From: SAR324 cluster bacterium
GTDB taxonomy: Bacteria > SAR324 > XYD2-FULL-50-16
DNA: 21,244 bases
Direction of reading: 5' to 3'
NCBI GenBank assembly: GCA_002401295.1
Contig: NVSR01000120.1
Coordinates: forward strand, 1 to 21,244
Shown: positions 1 to 6,677 of the stretch, in pieces
Layout: every line of letters begins with the position of its first letter
How positions within the stretch are numbered: the stretch's first letter is position 1
The notes under the pieces: generated by a model
The model's database searches: none
What the model was told of the DNA's origin: nothing
The model's input: the letters and a program-made list of their open reading frames with translations, nothing else
Program-made: the position numbers and the translations under genes

Positions 1-342
1 CTTGGTTTGCCCCTGGACCTCAATATCAATCCAGCCATGCTCACAAATGGGCCGATCAAATTGAGAGGTTTGGTAAGCCTTGGGTAAGTCTGGATAAAAA
101 TAATTTTTTCGCGCGAATTGAGAATCTCTGCGAATGTCGCAGTTCGTCGCCAAGCCCAACATGATCGCAAATTTGACTGCCTGCTCGTTGATCGTGGGTA
201 AAACTCCGGGAAGTCCTAAGCAGACGGGGCAAGTATTCTCATTGGGAGCCTTACCGAATTCTGTAGAACAGCGACAAAACATTTTTGACTTTGTCGCCAG
301 TTGTGCATGAACTTCCAGTCCGATGACCGATTCAAATTCCAT
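1..342 (-). CDS. gatB: Asp-tRNA(Asn)/Glu-tRNA(Gln) amidotransferase subunit B, N-terminal part (cut by window edge)
   Basis: The reading frame starts at the ATG at 342 and runs off the left edge, giving 114 residues. GatB is the subunit of the GatCAB complex that binds misacylated Glu-tRNA(Gln) or Asp-tRNA(Asn); ammonia released by GatA is used there to form the correct amide. The start MEFESVIGLEVHAQL is the family signature. The zinc-site cysteines are visible as C23 and C25 and then C38 and C41 in NTCPVCLGLPG. The conserved KNYFYPDLPKAYQ stretch follows near residue 79. There is no strong ribosome binding site ahead of the ATG. The gene is divergent from the DUF368 gene across a 276-base gap. 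Identity is near certain; only the C-terminal part is missing. Confidence 0.96.
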   Translation of the reverse strand, partial: MEFESVIGLEVHAQLATKSKMFCRCSTEFGKAPNENTCPVCLGLPGVLPTINEQAVKFAIMLGLATNCDIRRDSQFARKNYFYPDLPKAYQTSQFDRPICEHGWIDIEVQGQTK

Positions 343-618
343 GGATTCTCTGTTAATAAATGTGGTTACCGATCCTATCTGCGTCCCGGCTTTCAATTGA
401 CAGGCAGAGGGCGATAATGAAGACTGTTGGCTTGAAACGAGTTCCAATTTTTAAGGAGCCCCCCTTCTATTTCAATGTCTTTCACCAAAAAAGCGGATCG
501 CCTGTTTTTTAGTAACTTGATAAATTCAGTTGTATCGATCAGCCCTTGTTAAATCAAGTTTAAAAAGTAGCTTGACTTGGGTACTGCCGCAGCTTTCAAC
601 CCCTAAACTCCCTAATTT
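343..618. other. Divergent intergenic region between gatB and the DUF368 gene
   Basis: This gap must contain the promoters of both divergent genes. I see no convincing paired -35/-10 set on either strand, no riboswitch-like fold and no RNA gene. A short open frame from 530 runs into the DUF368 gene in another frame and has no family resemblance, so I do not call it. TTGACT occurs at about 573 but has no good -10 partner at normal spacing. Confidence 0.5.
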
Positions 619-1611
619 ATGTCTTCTTCAAAACAGCCTCTCACGTGGAAAAAGGCTTTTTTTTCCTCCCCCGGACCGGATAACCTACGAGAAGTTTTAT
701 CTCTCTTGCTCAAGGGACTTTGCATGGGTTCCGCTGATATTATCCCTGGGGTTTCCGGAGGTACCATTGCCCTAATTGCCGGTATCTATCAGAAGCTGAT
801 GCAGGCTATCCAATCTTTTAACAGCCGGACTATCGCTCACCTGTTTCGCTTCCAATGGAAAGAGGCTTTAAGCACGGTACACCTGCGTTTCTTGCTCACC
901 CTCTTTGGCGGGATTGTGATCGCGATCGTTTCCATTGCTCGCATTATGAATTACCTCTTACACGAGCAGGCCATCTTAACCTGGTCCTTATTTTTCGGAC
1001 TGATCCTGGCCTCTATTCTCATTTTGGGACGAAACATCAAGCATTGGATGGGACTGGAAGGTCTATCGCTTTTGGTGGGAGCTTTGGCCGCATACTTCCT
1101 GGTCGGTGTGATCCCTGTTGAGACTCCAGAGAGCCTCTGGTTTATCCTGCTATCCGGCATGATCGCCATTTGTGCCATGATCCTTCCCGGTATTAGTGGT
1201 GCTTTTATCCTCTTGATTCTGGGAAAATACGAGTTTGTTACCAATGCTATAAAACACCCTTTCAGCTTGGAAAACATGGCGGTAATCCTGGTTTTTTGTG
1301 TGGGCTGCCTCTTTGGACTCTTAAGCTTTTCCCGCGTTCTATCATTTTTCCTGGACCGTTATCAAGCCATCACCCTGGCTTTATTGACAGGATTGATGTG
1401 TGGCTCCATGCGTAAAGTCTGGCCCTGGAAGGAAGTACTTGAGAGTAAAGTGATTCGTGGAAAGGTCCATGTGCTACGAGAAAGCAATATTCTACCCAGT
1501 GTTTTTGATACTCAACTTTTACTGGCTATTTGCTTGATGGGTATTGGCTTCTTACTCATCCTATTCATGGAACGCCAAGCGAACACACAAGGATCAGGCA
1601 TTAGGCATTAG
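619..1611 (+). CDS. DUF368 family membrane protein, probable undecaprenyl-phosphate transporter
   Basis: This 330-residue polytopic membrane protein carries the DUF368 hallmarks. An N-terminal motif GSADIIPGVSGGTIAL lies at residues 37-52, and a second related motif, ILPGISGAFILLILGKYE, has its proline at residue 190. The two similar PGxSGx hairpins suggest an inverted-repeat transporter architecture. Members of this family (PopT) have been genetically implicated, like DedA-type UptA, in returning undecaprenyl phosphate across the inner membrane for reuse in peptidoglycan and polysaccharide synthesis. Several hydrophobic segments span the protein and the last one ends shortly before the C-terminus. 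The stop codon lies inside a small heptamer repeat. The ATG at 619 is the first good start; there is no obvious Shine-Dalgarno sequence. Family membership is clear, and the transport role is inferred from homologues. Confidence 0.93.
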   Translation: MSSSKQPLTWKKAFFSSPGPDNLREVLSLLLKGLCMGSADIIPGVSGGTIALIAGIYQKLMQAIQSFNSRTIAHLFRFQWKEALSTVHLRFLLTLFGGIVIAIVSIARIMNYLLHEQAILTWSLFFGLILASILILGRNIKHWMGLEGLSLLVGALAAYFLVGVIPVETPESLWFILLSGMIAICAMILPGISGAFILLILGKYEFVTNAIKHPFSLENMAVILVFCVGCLFGLLSFSRVLSFFLDRYQAITLALLTGLMCGSMRKVWPWKEVLESKVIRGKVHVLRESNILPSVFDTQLLLAICLMGIGFLLILFMERQANTQGSGIRH

Positions 1612-1616
1612 GCATT
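1596..1616. repeat. Triple heptamer tandem repeat across the DUF368 stop codon
   Basis: Three perfect copies of AGGCATT stand head to tail. The TAG stop of the DUF368 gene (1609-1611) lies at the junction of copies two and three. Because seven is not a multiple of three, gain or loss of one copy would shift the frame over the last few residues. The effect would be limited to the C-terminal tail. Confidence 0.85.
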
Positions 1617-1623
1617 GACTAGC

Positions 1624-1656
1624 CCTGCTCTGTCTTTTTTCTATTTTAAGAGCAGG
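1624..1656. terminator. Possible terminator hairpin after the DUF368 gene
   Basis: CCTGCTCT (1624-1631) and AGAGCAGG (1649-1656) form a perfect 8-bp stem around a 17-base T-rich loop, 12 bases after the stop codon. The position suits a terminator. However, the T-run is inside the loop rather than after the stem, so it is not a classical intrinsic terminator. Confidence 0.35.
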
Positions 1657-1898
1657 ATTCCAAAGGAAAGCTCCTATACATAAAACGGTAAAAAGGATAG
1701 AGTGGTGGTTTTTACAGCTATATTTTATTTTCTTCGGTAATTACCTAAGCTTTCTGCTTTAAATGTTCTAATTGATTATATTGTTTTTATACAAAGAACA
1801 ATGCGTGGTTTGATTGGTGTAGCTTTACAAATTCACTAGATTAGGCTAGCTTTGCTCATACTAATACTATTGATTCTTGCAACAGCAATATTTTATTT

Positions 1899-3965
1899 AT
1901 GATATCAAAACCATACATTACATTATTCCTCTTGTTAGCAGGGGCACTAGGCTCTCCTGACGTTCGAGCTTCAACCTCCTCACCCATCAAGATTCAAGAG
2001 GTAGAAACTCGGGCACTGATCCAACACAGTCAAGATAAGAGTTTCTTTGACTATCCTGCGTCAAAGAACCTCACCCACGCCTCCAATAGCTTGGCAACGG
2101 TCCCTGAAGGTAATGTTTTTTCAGTACCTACTCCTCCGAACCCGGTTTTTTCTACAGATCAAGAAGCATCGGACACTGAAACCAGCCCCATCAGTTTACT
2201 GCAAATCCCAACGCCGAGGTTTTCCTCCCCGCTCCTGGAGGCCCTCCCCGTAGGATTGGAAGGAGATCTAGCTGAAGATTGGCTCGGGCCGAATTCAGTG
2301 GAGGACACTCAACTCTCGGTTGAAGATACCCCATTACTGAATTCAACACAGGAATTAAAAGAGGACACTCAACTCTCAGCTGAAGACCTCCCATTGCCGG
2401 ATTCAATACAGGAATTAAAGGAGAAGACTCAACTCTCAGTTGAAGGCCTCCCATTACCGGATTCAACACAGGAATTAAATGAGAAGACTCAACTCTCAAT
2501 TAAAGACCTCCCATTGCCGGATTCAACACAGGAATTAAATGAGAAGACTCAACTCTCAGTTAAAGACCTCCCATTGCCGGATTCAACACTAGATGCGGAA
2601 GAAATCTCAGCATCCCCAGCTTCAGTTATAAATAAAAGTAAAACAGAAACCATCAGCACAGCGATAGAGCAACCGCCAGTCTACAATGAGCAATCTGAAG
2701 CAGCCTTCATCGTAGAAGAAGTTGTAGTTGACACAGAAAATAAAAATGAAGATGAGGCCTATAATCCTAAAGCCTATAATGTCCCTGATATCGAACTCGT
2801 TTCCAATAAAAAGATCGAGGCCTTTATCAAGATGTATACTCAGCGCAGGCGCAAGGCCCTTGAGATAGCGATTACCAGGTCGGCTAAATACATGGGCATG
2901 ATCCACCGAATTTTTAAGGAACATGGTTTACCCCTGAATTTGGCTTACCTTGCCATCGTAGAATCAAACTTTAATCCAGTCGCCCGCTCCAAGGCTCAAG
3001 CACTGGGCCTGTGGCAATTTATGAGCTACACGGGGAAAGCCTATGGCTTAAGCAATAGCTGGTGGCATGATGATCGCTATGATCCGGAAAAATCCACAAT
3101 TGCCGCTGCCAACTACCTCAAGCACCTTCACCGACAATTCAAAGGGGATTGGGAACTGGCATTAGCTGCTTATAATACTGGTGGTGGCAGGGTTCGCCGA
3201 GCCATTCGCCGAGCCAAGGCTCAGAAAAAAGCAGCAAATTTTTGGTCTTTACGACTGCCACGGGAAACTCGTGGTCATGTACCTGCTTTTTACGCCGTAG
3301 CTACGATTTTCAACAATCTGGAGGCATATGGTTTTGCCCCTGCACCTGCCCACCTGGAACAACCTCAGAGACAAATGGTTATCGTTCCCGGTGGTGTTCC
3401 CCTCAAGCAAGTTGCTGCCGTTTTAGGTACAAAACTTCAGGATTTAAAAGAGTTAAATCCAAATCTCAAACGTGGCATCACTCCCGCCACAGCGGCTACT
3501 TTTGAGATTGCCATTCCCACAGATGTAGCTTTGGGAGTTGATGAATACAATCAACTGAACGAAAGCCGGAAACAGTTCTGGAAGTATCACCGCGTGCGCA
3601 AAGGAGAATCTCTCTGGACGATTTCAAGAAAGTATCAAGTCCCCATTAAAAAAATTAAAAGCTTTAACCACATGAGGCGGACCCTTTTGAGGATTGGGCA
3701 GAAGCTTATGTTGCCTTTGCCCTCTGACTGGGCTCCCAAGAAATACCAACGCCCGTATAAACCAGTAAAGGTCAAAAAAATTCCAGGATTGAACTATGCA
3801 CACAAAGTACGGTCCGGTGATACTCTTTGGTCAATCAGTCTCAAGTATGCTGTGACGATTCGCCAACTGCGAGCCTGGAATCCGAGAGCATCCCGCTCCA
3901 GATACTTAAAAATCGGCACGAAACTTTACCTTAAAAGACCGGTAAAGGTAGCCGGGCTGAATTAA
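1899..3965 (+). CDS. mltD: MltD-like membrane-bound lytic murein transglycosylase with LysM domains
   Basis: A 688-residue exported peptidoglycan lytic transglycosylase. The N-terminus is a signal sequence with a hydrophobic core at about residues 7-17 and an Ala-rich exit near residue 24. A long acidic linker follows, with a roughly 20-residue repeat (LPLPDSTQELNEKTQLS type) at about residues 132-230. The SLT domain covers about residues 335-450. It has the catalytic glutamate E355 in AIVESNFNPVA, then GLWQFM and the closing AYNTGGGRVRRAI. One weak LysM-like segment (about 493-540) and two clear LysM domains follow (about 564-608, starting YHRVRKGESLWTI; about 635-683, starting HKVRSGDTLWSI). 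The enzyme would cleave the MurNAc-GlcNAc bond to 1,6-anhydro products while LysM holds the glycan. The repeated linker makes it longer than E. coli MltD (about 450 residues). There is no Cys lipobox and no Shine-Dalgarno sequence before the ATG. Confidence 0.93.
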   Translation: MISKPYITLFLLLAGALGSPDVRASTSSPIKIQEVETRALIQHSQDKSFFDYPASKNLTHASNSLATVPEGNVFSVPTPPNPVFSTDQEASDTETSPISLLQIPTPRFSSPLLEALPVGLEGDLAEDWLGPNSVEDTQLSVEDTPLLNSTQELKEDTQLSAEDLPLPDSIQELKEKTQLSVEGLPLPDSTQELNEKTQLSIKDLPLPDSTQELNEKTQLSVKDLPLPDSTLDAEEISASPASVINKSKTETISTAIEQPPVYNEQSEAAFIVEEVVVDTENKNEDEAYNPKAYNVPDIELVSNKKIEAFIKMYTQRRRKALEIAITRSAKYMGMIHRIFKEHGLPLNLAYLAIVESNFNPVARSKAQALGLWQFMSYTGKAYGLSNSWWHDDRYDPEKSTIAAANYLKHLHRQFKGDWELALAAYNTGGGRVRRAIRRAKAQKKAANFWSLRLPRETRGHVPAFYAVATIFNNLEAYGFAPAPAHLEQPQRQMVIVPGGVPLKQVAAVLGTKLQDLKELNPNLKRGITPATAATFEIAIPTDVALGVDEYNQLNESRKQFWKYHRVRKGESLWTISRKYQVPIKKIKSFNHMRRTLLRIGQKLMLPLPSDWAPKKYQRPYKPVKVKKIPGLNYAHKVRSGDTLWSISLKYAVTIRQLRAWNPRASRSRYLKIGTKLYLKRPVKVAGLN
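2292..2589 (+). repeat. 60-bp tandem repeat inside the mltD-like gene, about five copies
   Basis: The unit is exactly 60 bases (20 codons), so changes in copy number keep the reading frame. The first copy is diverged. The copies at 2341, 2401, 2461 and 2521 are very similar, and those at 2461 and 2521 differ at only one position. A partial copy ends near 2589. The encoded unit is rich in Ser, Glu, Leu and Pro and is probably an extended periplasmic spacer between the membrane end and the catalytic domain. The near identity of adjacent copies points to recent expansion. Confidence 0.92.
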
Positions 3966-3980
3966 TCTCTTCTCTTTGGA

Positions 3981-4001
3981 GGCTTCAGCTGATTTGAAGC
4001 C
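3981..4001 (+). terminator. Weak terminator-like hairpin after the mltD-like gene
   Basis: GGCTTCA (3981-3987) pairs perfectly with TGAAGCC (3995-4001) around a 7-base loop, 15 bases after the stop codon. No T-run follows, so termination is only suggested by position and stem. Confidence 0.35.
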
Positions 4002-4091
4002 CCACAATCTCTGAGGTTTATCCGGGAAAAACAATCGTTTCAGTCCCCGTTTTAGCAGTAAAACTTTATACAAGGTGTACTACTAAAATCA

Positions 4092-4550
4092 ATGGAACCT
4101 GCCACAAGAGGATTTACCTTACTGGAGATGATGATTGTACTAACCATTTTCTCCTTACTTCTCGGTGTTGCCTCCCTGGGCTTTCGTCCTCTCTGGGGCA
4201 AGCATCAAGTGCGCATGGCGACGGGCGATTTAATCCAGAGGTTACAAACTTTAAGGATTAAAGCCATCTTGGACCGCCGCAAGTACCAGGTCGAAATTTA
4301 CAATCATTTCTTTTTGTCCCACCGAATCGATGCCGAGTGGACCCAGCAGCAGCTCAATCCGGGCATTCAATACCATTACTCAAAGGTAGATACGGCTTGT
4401 CAACGTTTTGAGATCCCCAAGACCATTAAGATCAGCTTCAGCAGTGCTGGCAGTACCACACCGATTACTATTTGCCTTCAATACGAACAATGGTATCAAA
4501 AGCTCATCCTTAGCTCTTATGGCAATATCCGTACGACCAGGATCCGGTAG
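4092..4550 (+). CDS. gspH: GspH/FimT-type minor pseudopilin
   Basis: A 152-residue type II secretion or type IV pilus minor pseudopilin. The N-terminus has a short leader ending in Gly7, then the processed sequence FTLLEMMIVLTIFSLLLG. This is the prepilin peptidase site with the diagnostic Glu at mature position 5, followed by the hydrophobic helix that anchors the subunit in the inner membrane and packs the pseudopilus. Size and position first in a run of three pseudopilin genes fit GspH. The next pseudopilin gene begins inside its 3' end (32-base overlap), so they are probably co-transcribed and translationally coupled. FimT of type IV pili is the alternative. GspH is preferred because two further minor pseudopilins follow and a gspE-type ATPase lies 5.7 kb downstream. 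The globular domain is too divergent to confirm by eye. Confidence 0.82.
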   Translation: MEPATRGFTLLEMMIVLTIFSLLLGVASLGFRPLWGKHQVRMATGDLIQRLQTLRIKAILDRRKYQVEIYNHFFLSHRIDAEWTQQQLNPGIQYHYSKVDTACQRFEIPKTIKISFSSAGSTTPITICLQYEQWYQKLILSSYGNIRTTRIR

Positions 4551-4902
4551 CCCCGGAATCACTTTGATCGAAGTACTAATCAGCCTGGTGATTTTTTCTG
4601 TGGCTCTAGGACTCTCCAGTCGTTTTATCGCGGCAGGCATGCAGCATCCCTTTATCAAAGCTCCAGTGGACCCCTGGCTACTATTCATCAGCCATACTGA
4701 GGAAAAACTAGGCAACCTACCAGCAAACTCCATTCTCTTACAGGATGGCAAGCACCCGTCCCCCTTCCCAGAGCTGACTCCCCCCACAAATTTACAAAGG
4801 TGGTCTCTGGAATGGGAAGAGAATAGCTTAGGCCAGGGTAACGCACTTTTTGAAGCAACAAACAAAGATGGAAAAAAAATACAATGGAGAATATTCCGCT
4901 AA
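4519..4902 (+). CDS. gspI: GspI/PilV-type minor pseudopilin
   Basis: A 127-residue pseudopilin. I start it at the ATG at 4519 because this puts the prepilin peptidase site SPG^ITLIEVLIS after a 13-residue leader. Starts further upstream would give an implausibly long leader and lie deep in the preceding gene. Mature residue 5 is the required Glu, followed by a hydrophobic stretch to about residue 32. The rest is a small domain with little recognisable identity and ends in WRIFR. The second position in the H-I-J order and the small size support GspI, a minor pseudopilin that helps assemble the GspI-J-K tip complex. It overlaps the gene before it by 32 bases and the next one by 35. No clear Shine-Dalgarno sequence is present, consistent with translational coupling. 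Confidence 0.75.
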   Translation: MAISVRPGSGSPGITLIEVLISLVIFSVALGLSSRFIAAGMQHPFIKAPVDPWLLFISHTEEKLGNLPANSILLQDGKHPSPFPELTPPTNLQRWSLEWEENSLGQGNALFEATNKDGKKIQWRIFR

Positions 4903-5395
4903 AGCAACAGTCTCTCCGGGCCTCAGCTTGTTGGAACTTTTGATCACCACCTTGATTTGTAGTATTCTGATGGGAATTTTCAGTACTCAATACCCCGCAT
5001 TGCAACGTATGAGCTATCGCTTTCTTGAGCAGAGCAATTTCGAGGAAAAGTATCTGATCTTTCTAATAAAATTGGAAGAACAGTTTCAAATGACAGAGCT
5101 CAACAACGCACAAGATTTGGCATTGCTGCAACAGATGACCTTCAGGATTGATTATGCTTGGGATGGGCAATACACGCAGGCCAGTGATCGTATTGCCTAT
5201 CAATGGAATGCCCAACAGCAACGCATAGAGCAGCGCAAGGGGAATGGAGCTTTCAATGGAATTATTGGAGGAATCCGCTCTTTTTCCTGGACTCCTGCCT
5301 CTGCAACTCCTTTTTGCTATCGGCTGGACTTAAAGTCCCTTTATAGCGAACGCTTACGAAGCAACCTTTTTTGCCGACAAGCCCTTACCTTTTAG
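4868..5395 (+). CDS. gspJ: GspJ-type minor pseudopilin
   Basis: A 175-residue protein from the ATG at 4868; a TTG at 4850 in the same frame would add six residues. The leader ends at SPG, followed by LSLLELLITTLICSILMGI, with Glu at mature position 5 and the hydrophobic N-terminal helix of a pseudopilin. Third place after gspH and gspI and its larger size fit GspJ, which joins GspI and GspK at the pseudopilus tip. No gspK follows: the gene ends 13 bases before the convergent fliQ stop codon. The two cysteines near the C-terminus (in TPFCYRLDL and LFCRQALTF) could form a disulfide in the periplasm; this is inference. The pseudopilin call is firm and the J subtype is by position. Confidence 0.75.
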   Translation: MEKKYNGEYSAKATVSPGLSLLELLITTLICSILMGIFSTQYPALQRMSYRFLEQSNFEEKYLIFLIKLEEQFQMTELNNAQDLALLQQMTFRIDYAWDGQYTQASDRIAYQWNAQQQRIEQRKGNGAFNGIIGGIRSFSWTPASATPFCYRLDLKSLYSERLRSNLFCRQALTF

Positions 5396-5408
5396 TTTTT
5401 GGAGGGGA

Positions 5409-5684
5409 TCAGCCCAAGCCCACATAAAAAGGAATATTCGTAAGTACTTTTTCCATATAGTCCGCTGCCACGGTTATGAACCAGGGCAAGAAGATAATCA
5501 AGACGCCCATCACTCCCATCATTTTAGGTATAATGGCCAGGGTCATTTCCTGGATCTGTGTGACCGCCTGAAAAATAGAGACTGCAAGTCCTAGAATCAA
5601 CGCTACTAACAAGGGTGGCGCCGATAGCTTAACGGTGACCAGGATCGCATCCGCGGCAAAGGAGGTAACAAATTCTGGTGTCAT
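5409..5684 (-). CDS. fliQ: Flagellar biosynthetic protein FliQ
   Basis: A 91-residue protein with two hydrophobic helices, matching the usual FliQ length of about 89. It begins MTPEFVTSFAADAILVTVKL and contains the conserved segment ALILGLAVSIFQAVTQIQE, followed by a second helix with LIIFLPWFITVAADYM. FliQ is part of the FliP5Q4R1 export gate of the flagellar type III secretion system. The start at 5684 is chosen over an upstream in-frame ATG at 5711, which lies inside fliP, because it gives the family's N-terminus. The gene follows fliP after only four bases, so the two are surely one transcript. No fliR or fliO gene is adjacent, which is unusual because these genes normally cluster. Confidence 0.95.
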   Translation of the reverse strand: MTPEFVTSFAADAILVTVKLSAPPLLVALILGLAVSIFQAVTQIQEMTLAIIPKMMGVMGVLIIFLPWFITVAADYMEKVLTNIPFYVGLG

Positions 5685-5688
5685 GGTT

Positions 5689-6462
5689 TTATCCGGAAAA
5701 ACTTTGTACAAGAGAAGCGGTAATCAGATACCAGCCATCCACTAAGACAAAGAGCATTAACTTCATCGGTAGAGAAATCATAATTGGGGGTAACATCATC
5801 ATCCCCATCGCCATCAAAACTGAGGATACGACCATATCAATGACAAGAAAAGGGATATAAATAATAAATCCCATCTGAAAAGCGGTCTTCAATTCACTGA
5901 TAACGAAAGCTGGAATCACAACCCAAACAGGGATTTCCTTAATATTCCTGGGGCGTTTGATCTTTGCGATACGCACAAAGAGAGCCAGATCTTTTTCTCT
6001 GGTAAAACGTACCATAAACCGCTTGATGGGTGCCGCTGCTCGGTCAAAAGCAACTTCCTGACTGATTTTTTTATCAAAATAGGGTTTAAGAGCCTGGGTT
6101 TGTACCTGCCCCCAAACCGGCGCCATAATGAAGAAGGTTAAAAACATGGCAAAGCCCAACAGAACTTGATTAGGTGGAGATTGTTGGGTTCCCAGAGCAT
6201 TCCGCAAAAAGGACAAGACAATGATAATCCTGGTAAAACAGGTCGTCATAATCAAAATTGCTGGTGCCAGGGTCAAAACAGTTAATAAAGCAATTACCTG
6301 GAGTGAAGAAGCGACCTGATCGGGATTCGATGACTGGCCGACTTCCAAGTTGAAGCTCGGTATCGGTACGGTTTGAGCGAAACCATGAGTCGGGATCAAA
6401 AAAAAGCCCAATAAAGCACCGATTGGAAACAGGATCGTAGGTAATTCCCGCCACCAGCTCAT
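5689..6462 (-). CDS. fliP: Flagellar biosynthetic protein FliP
   Basis: FliP forms the pentameric core of the flagellar export gate. From the ATG at 6462 the protein has 257 residues, close to E. coli FliP (245), and starts with a cleavable signal peptide (MSWWRELPTILF through THGFA), as FliP does. Hallmarks include TTCFTRIIIVLSFLRNALGT, PPNQVLLGFAMFLTFFIMAP, FTREKDLALFVRIA, VISELKTAFQMGFIIYIPFL and KLMLFVLVDGWYLI. In-frame starts at 6552 (ATG) and 6567 (TTG) would add 30-35 residues of basic, non-conserved sequence. A TATAAT on the minus strand at 6490-6485 just ahead of 6462 also favours the shorter form, although it lacks a -35. The pair fliP-fliQ stands alone between pseudopilin and O-antigen ligase genes. 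Confidence 0.96.
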   Translation of the reverse strand: MSWWRELPTILFPIGALLGFFLIPTHGFAQTVPIPSFNLEVGQSSNPDQVASSLQVIALLTVLTLAPAILIMTTCFTRIIIVLSFLRNALGTQQSPPNQVLLGFAMFLTFFIMAPVWGQVQTQALKPYFDKKISQEVAFDRAAAPIKRFMVRFTREKDLALFVRIAKIKRPRNIKEIPVWVVIPAFVISELKTAFQMGFIIYIPFLVIDMVVSSVLMAMGMMMLPPIMISLPMKLMLFVLVDGWYLITASLVQSFSG

Positions 6463-6598
6463 CCACTGCTTTTTTGAACTGAGTATTATACCTGAACTGG
6501 ACAATTTTACTCCTAAGATACTCTTATTTAGTTTTAATTTATTAAAGGCCATCGAGCCGATAATCAACTAAGTTTGAAAGGGGTAAATCATAAAGTAA

Positions 6599-6612
6599 GC
6601 AAATAATAGACC
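6599..6612 (-). promoter_or_regulatory. Possible sigma-54-type promoter core upstream of fliP
   Basis: On the minus strand the sequence CAGGTCTATTATTTGCTT contains GG, ten bases, then GC, with a good TTTGCT at the -12 element. The -24 element (AGGTCT instead of TGGCAC) is weak. Many polar flagellar genes use sigma-54, so the position in front of fliP is suggestive, but the match is partial. Confidence 0.22.
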
Positions 6613-6677
6613 TGAAACTTGCTTTCGGGAAATGCTATTCGAATACTATTTTTTTAGCGTAAGTCAATTCACCTAAG

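Noticed and set aside
530..775. 81-codon plus-strand frame before and across the DUF368 start
   Set aside because: Overlaps the start of a clear family member in another frame and shows no protein-like conservation or ribosome binding site.
2191..2499. Minus-strand repetitive open frame of about 100 codons
   Set aside because: It is the complement of the 60-bp repeat in the mltD-like gene; its repetition comes from the sense-strand repeat and it has no start context or family.
2292..2589. CRISPR-like periodicity
   Set aside because: The 60-bp unit repeats along its whole length with no variable spacers and stays in the reading frame of a protein, so it is a coding tandem repeat.
4380..4865. 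161-codon minus-strand frame opposite the pseudopilin genes
   Set aside because: Lies fully opposite two overlapping genes with diagnostic prepilin signatures; no recognisable domain.
6630..6655. Palindrome around TATTCGAATA with a following T-run on the plus strand as a terminator
   Set aside because: The stem is short and AT-rich, and no plus-strand gene ends nearby for it to terminate.
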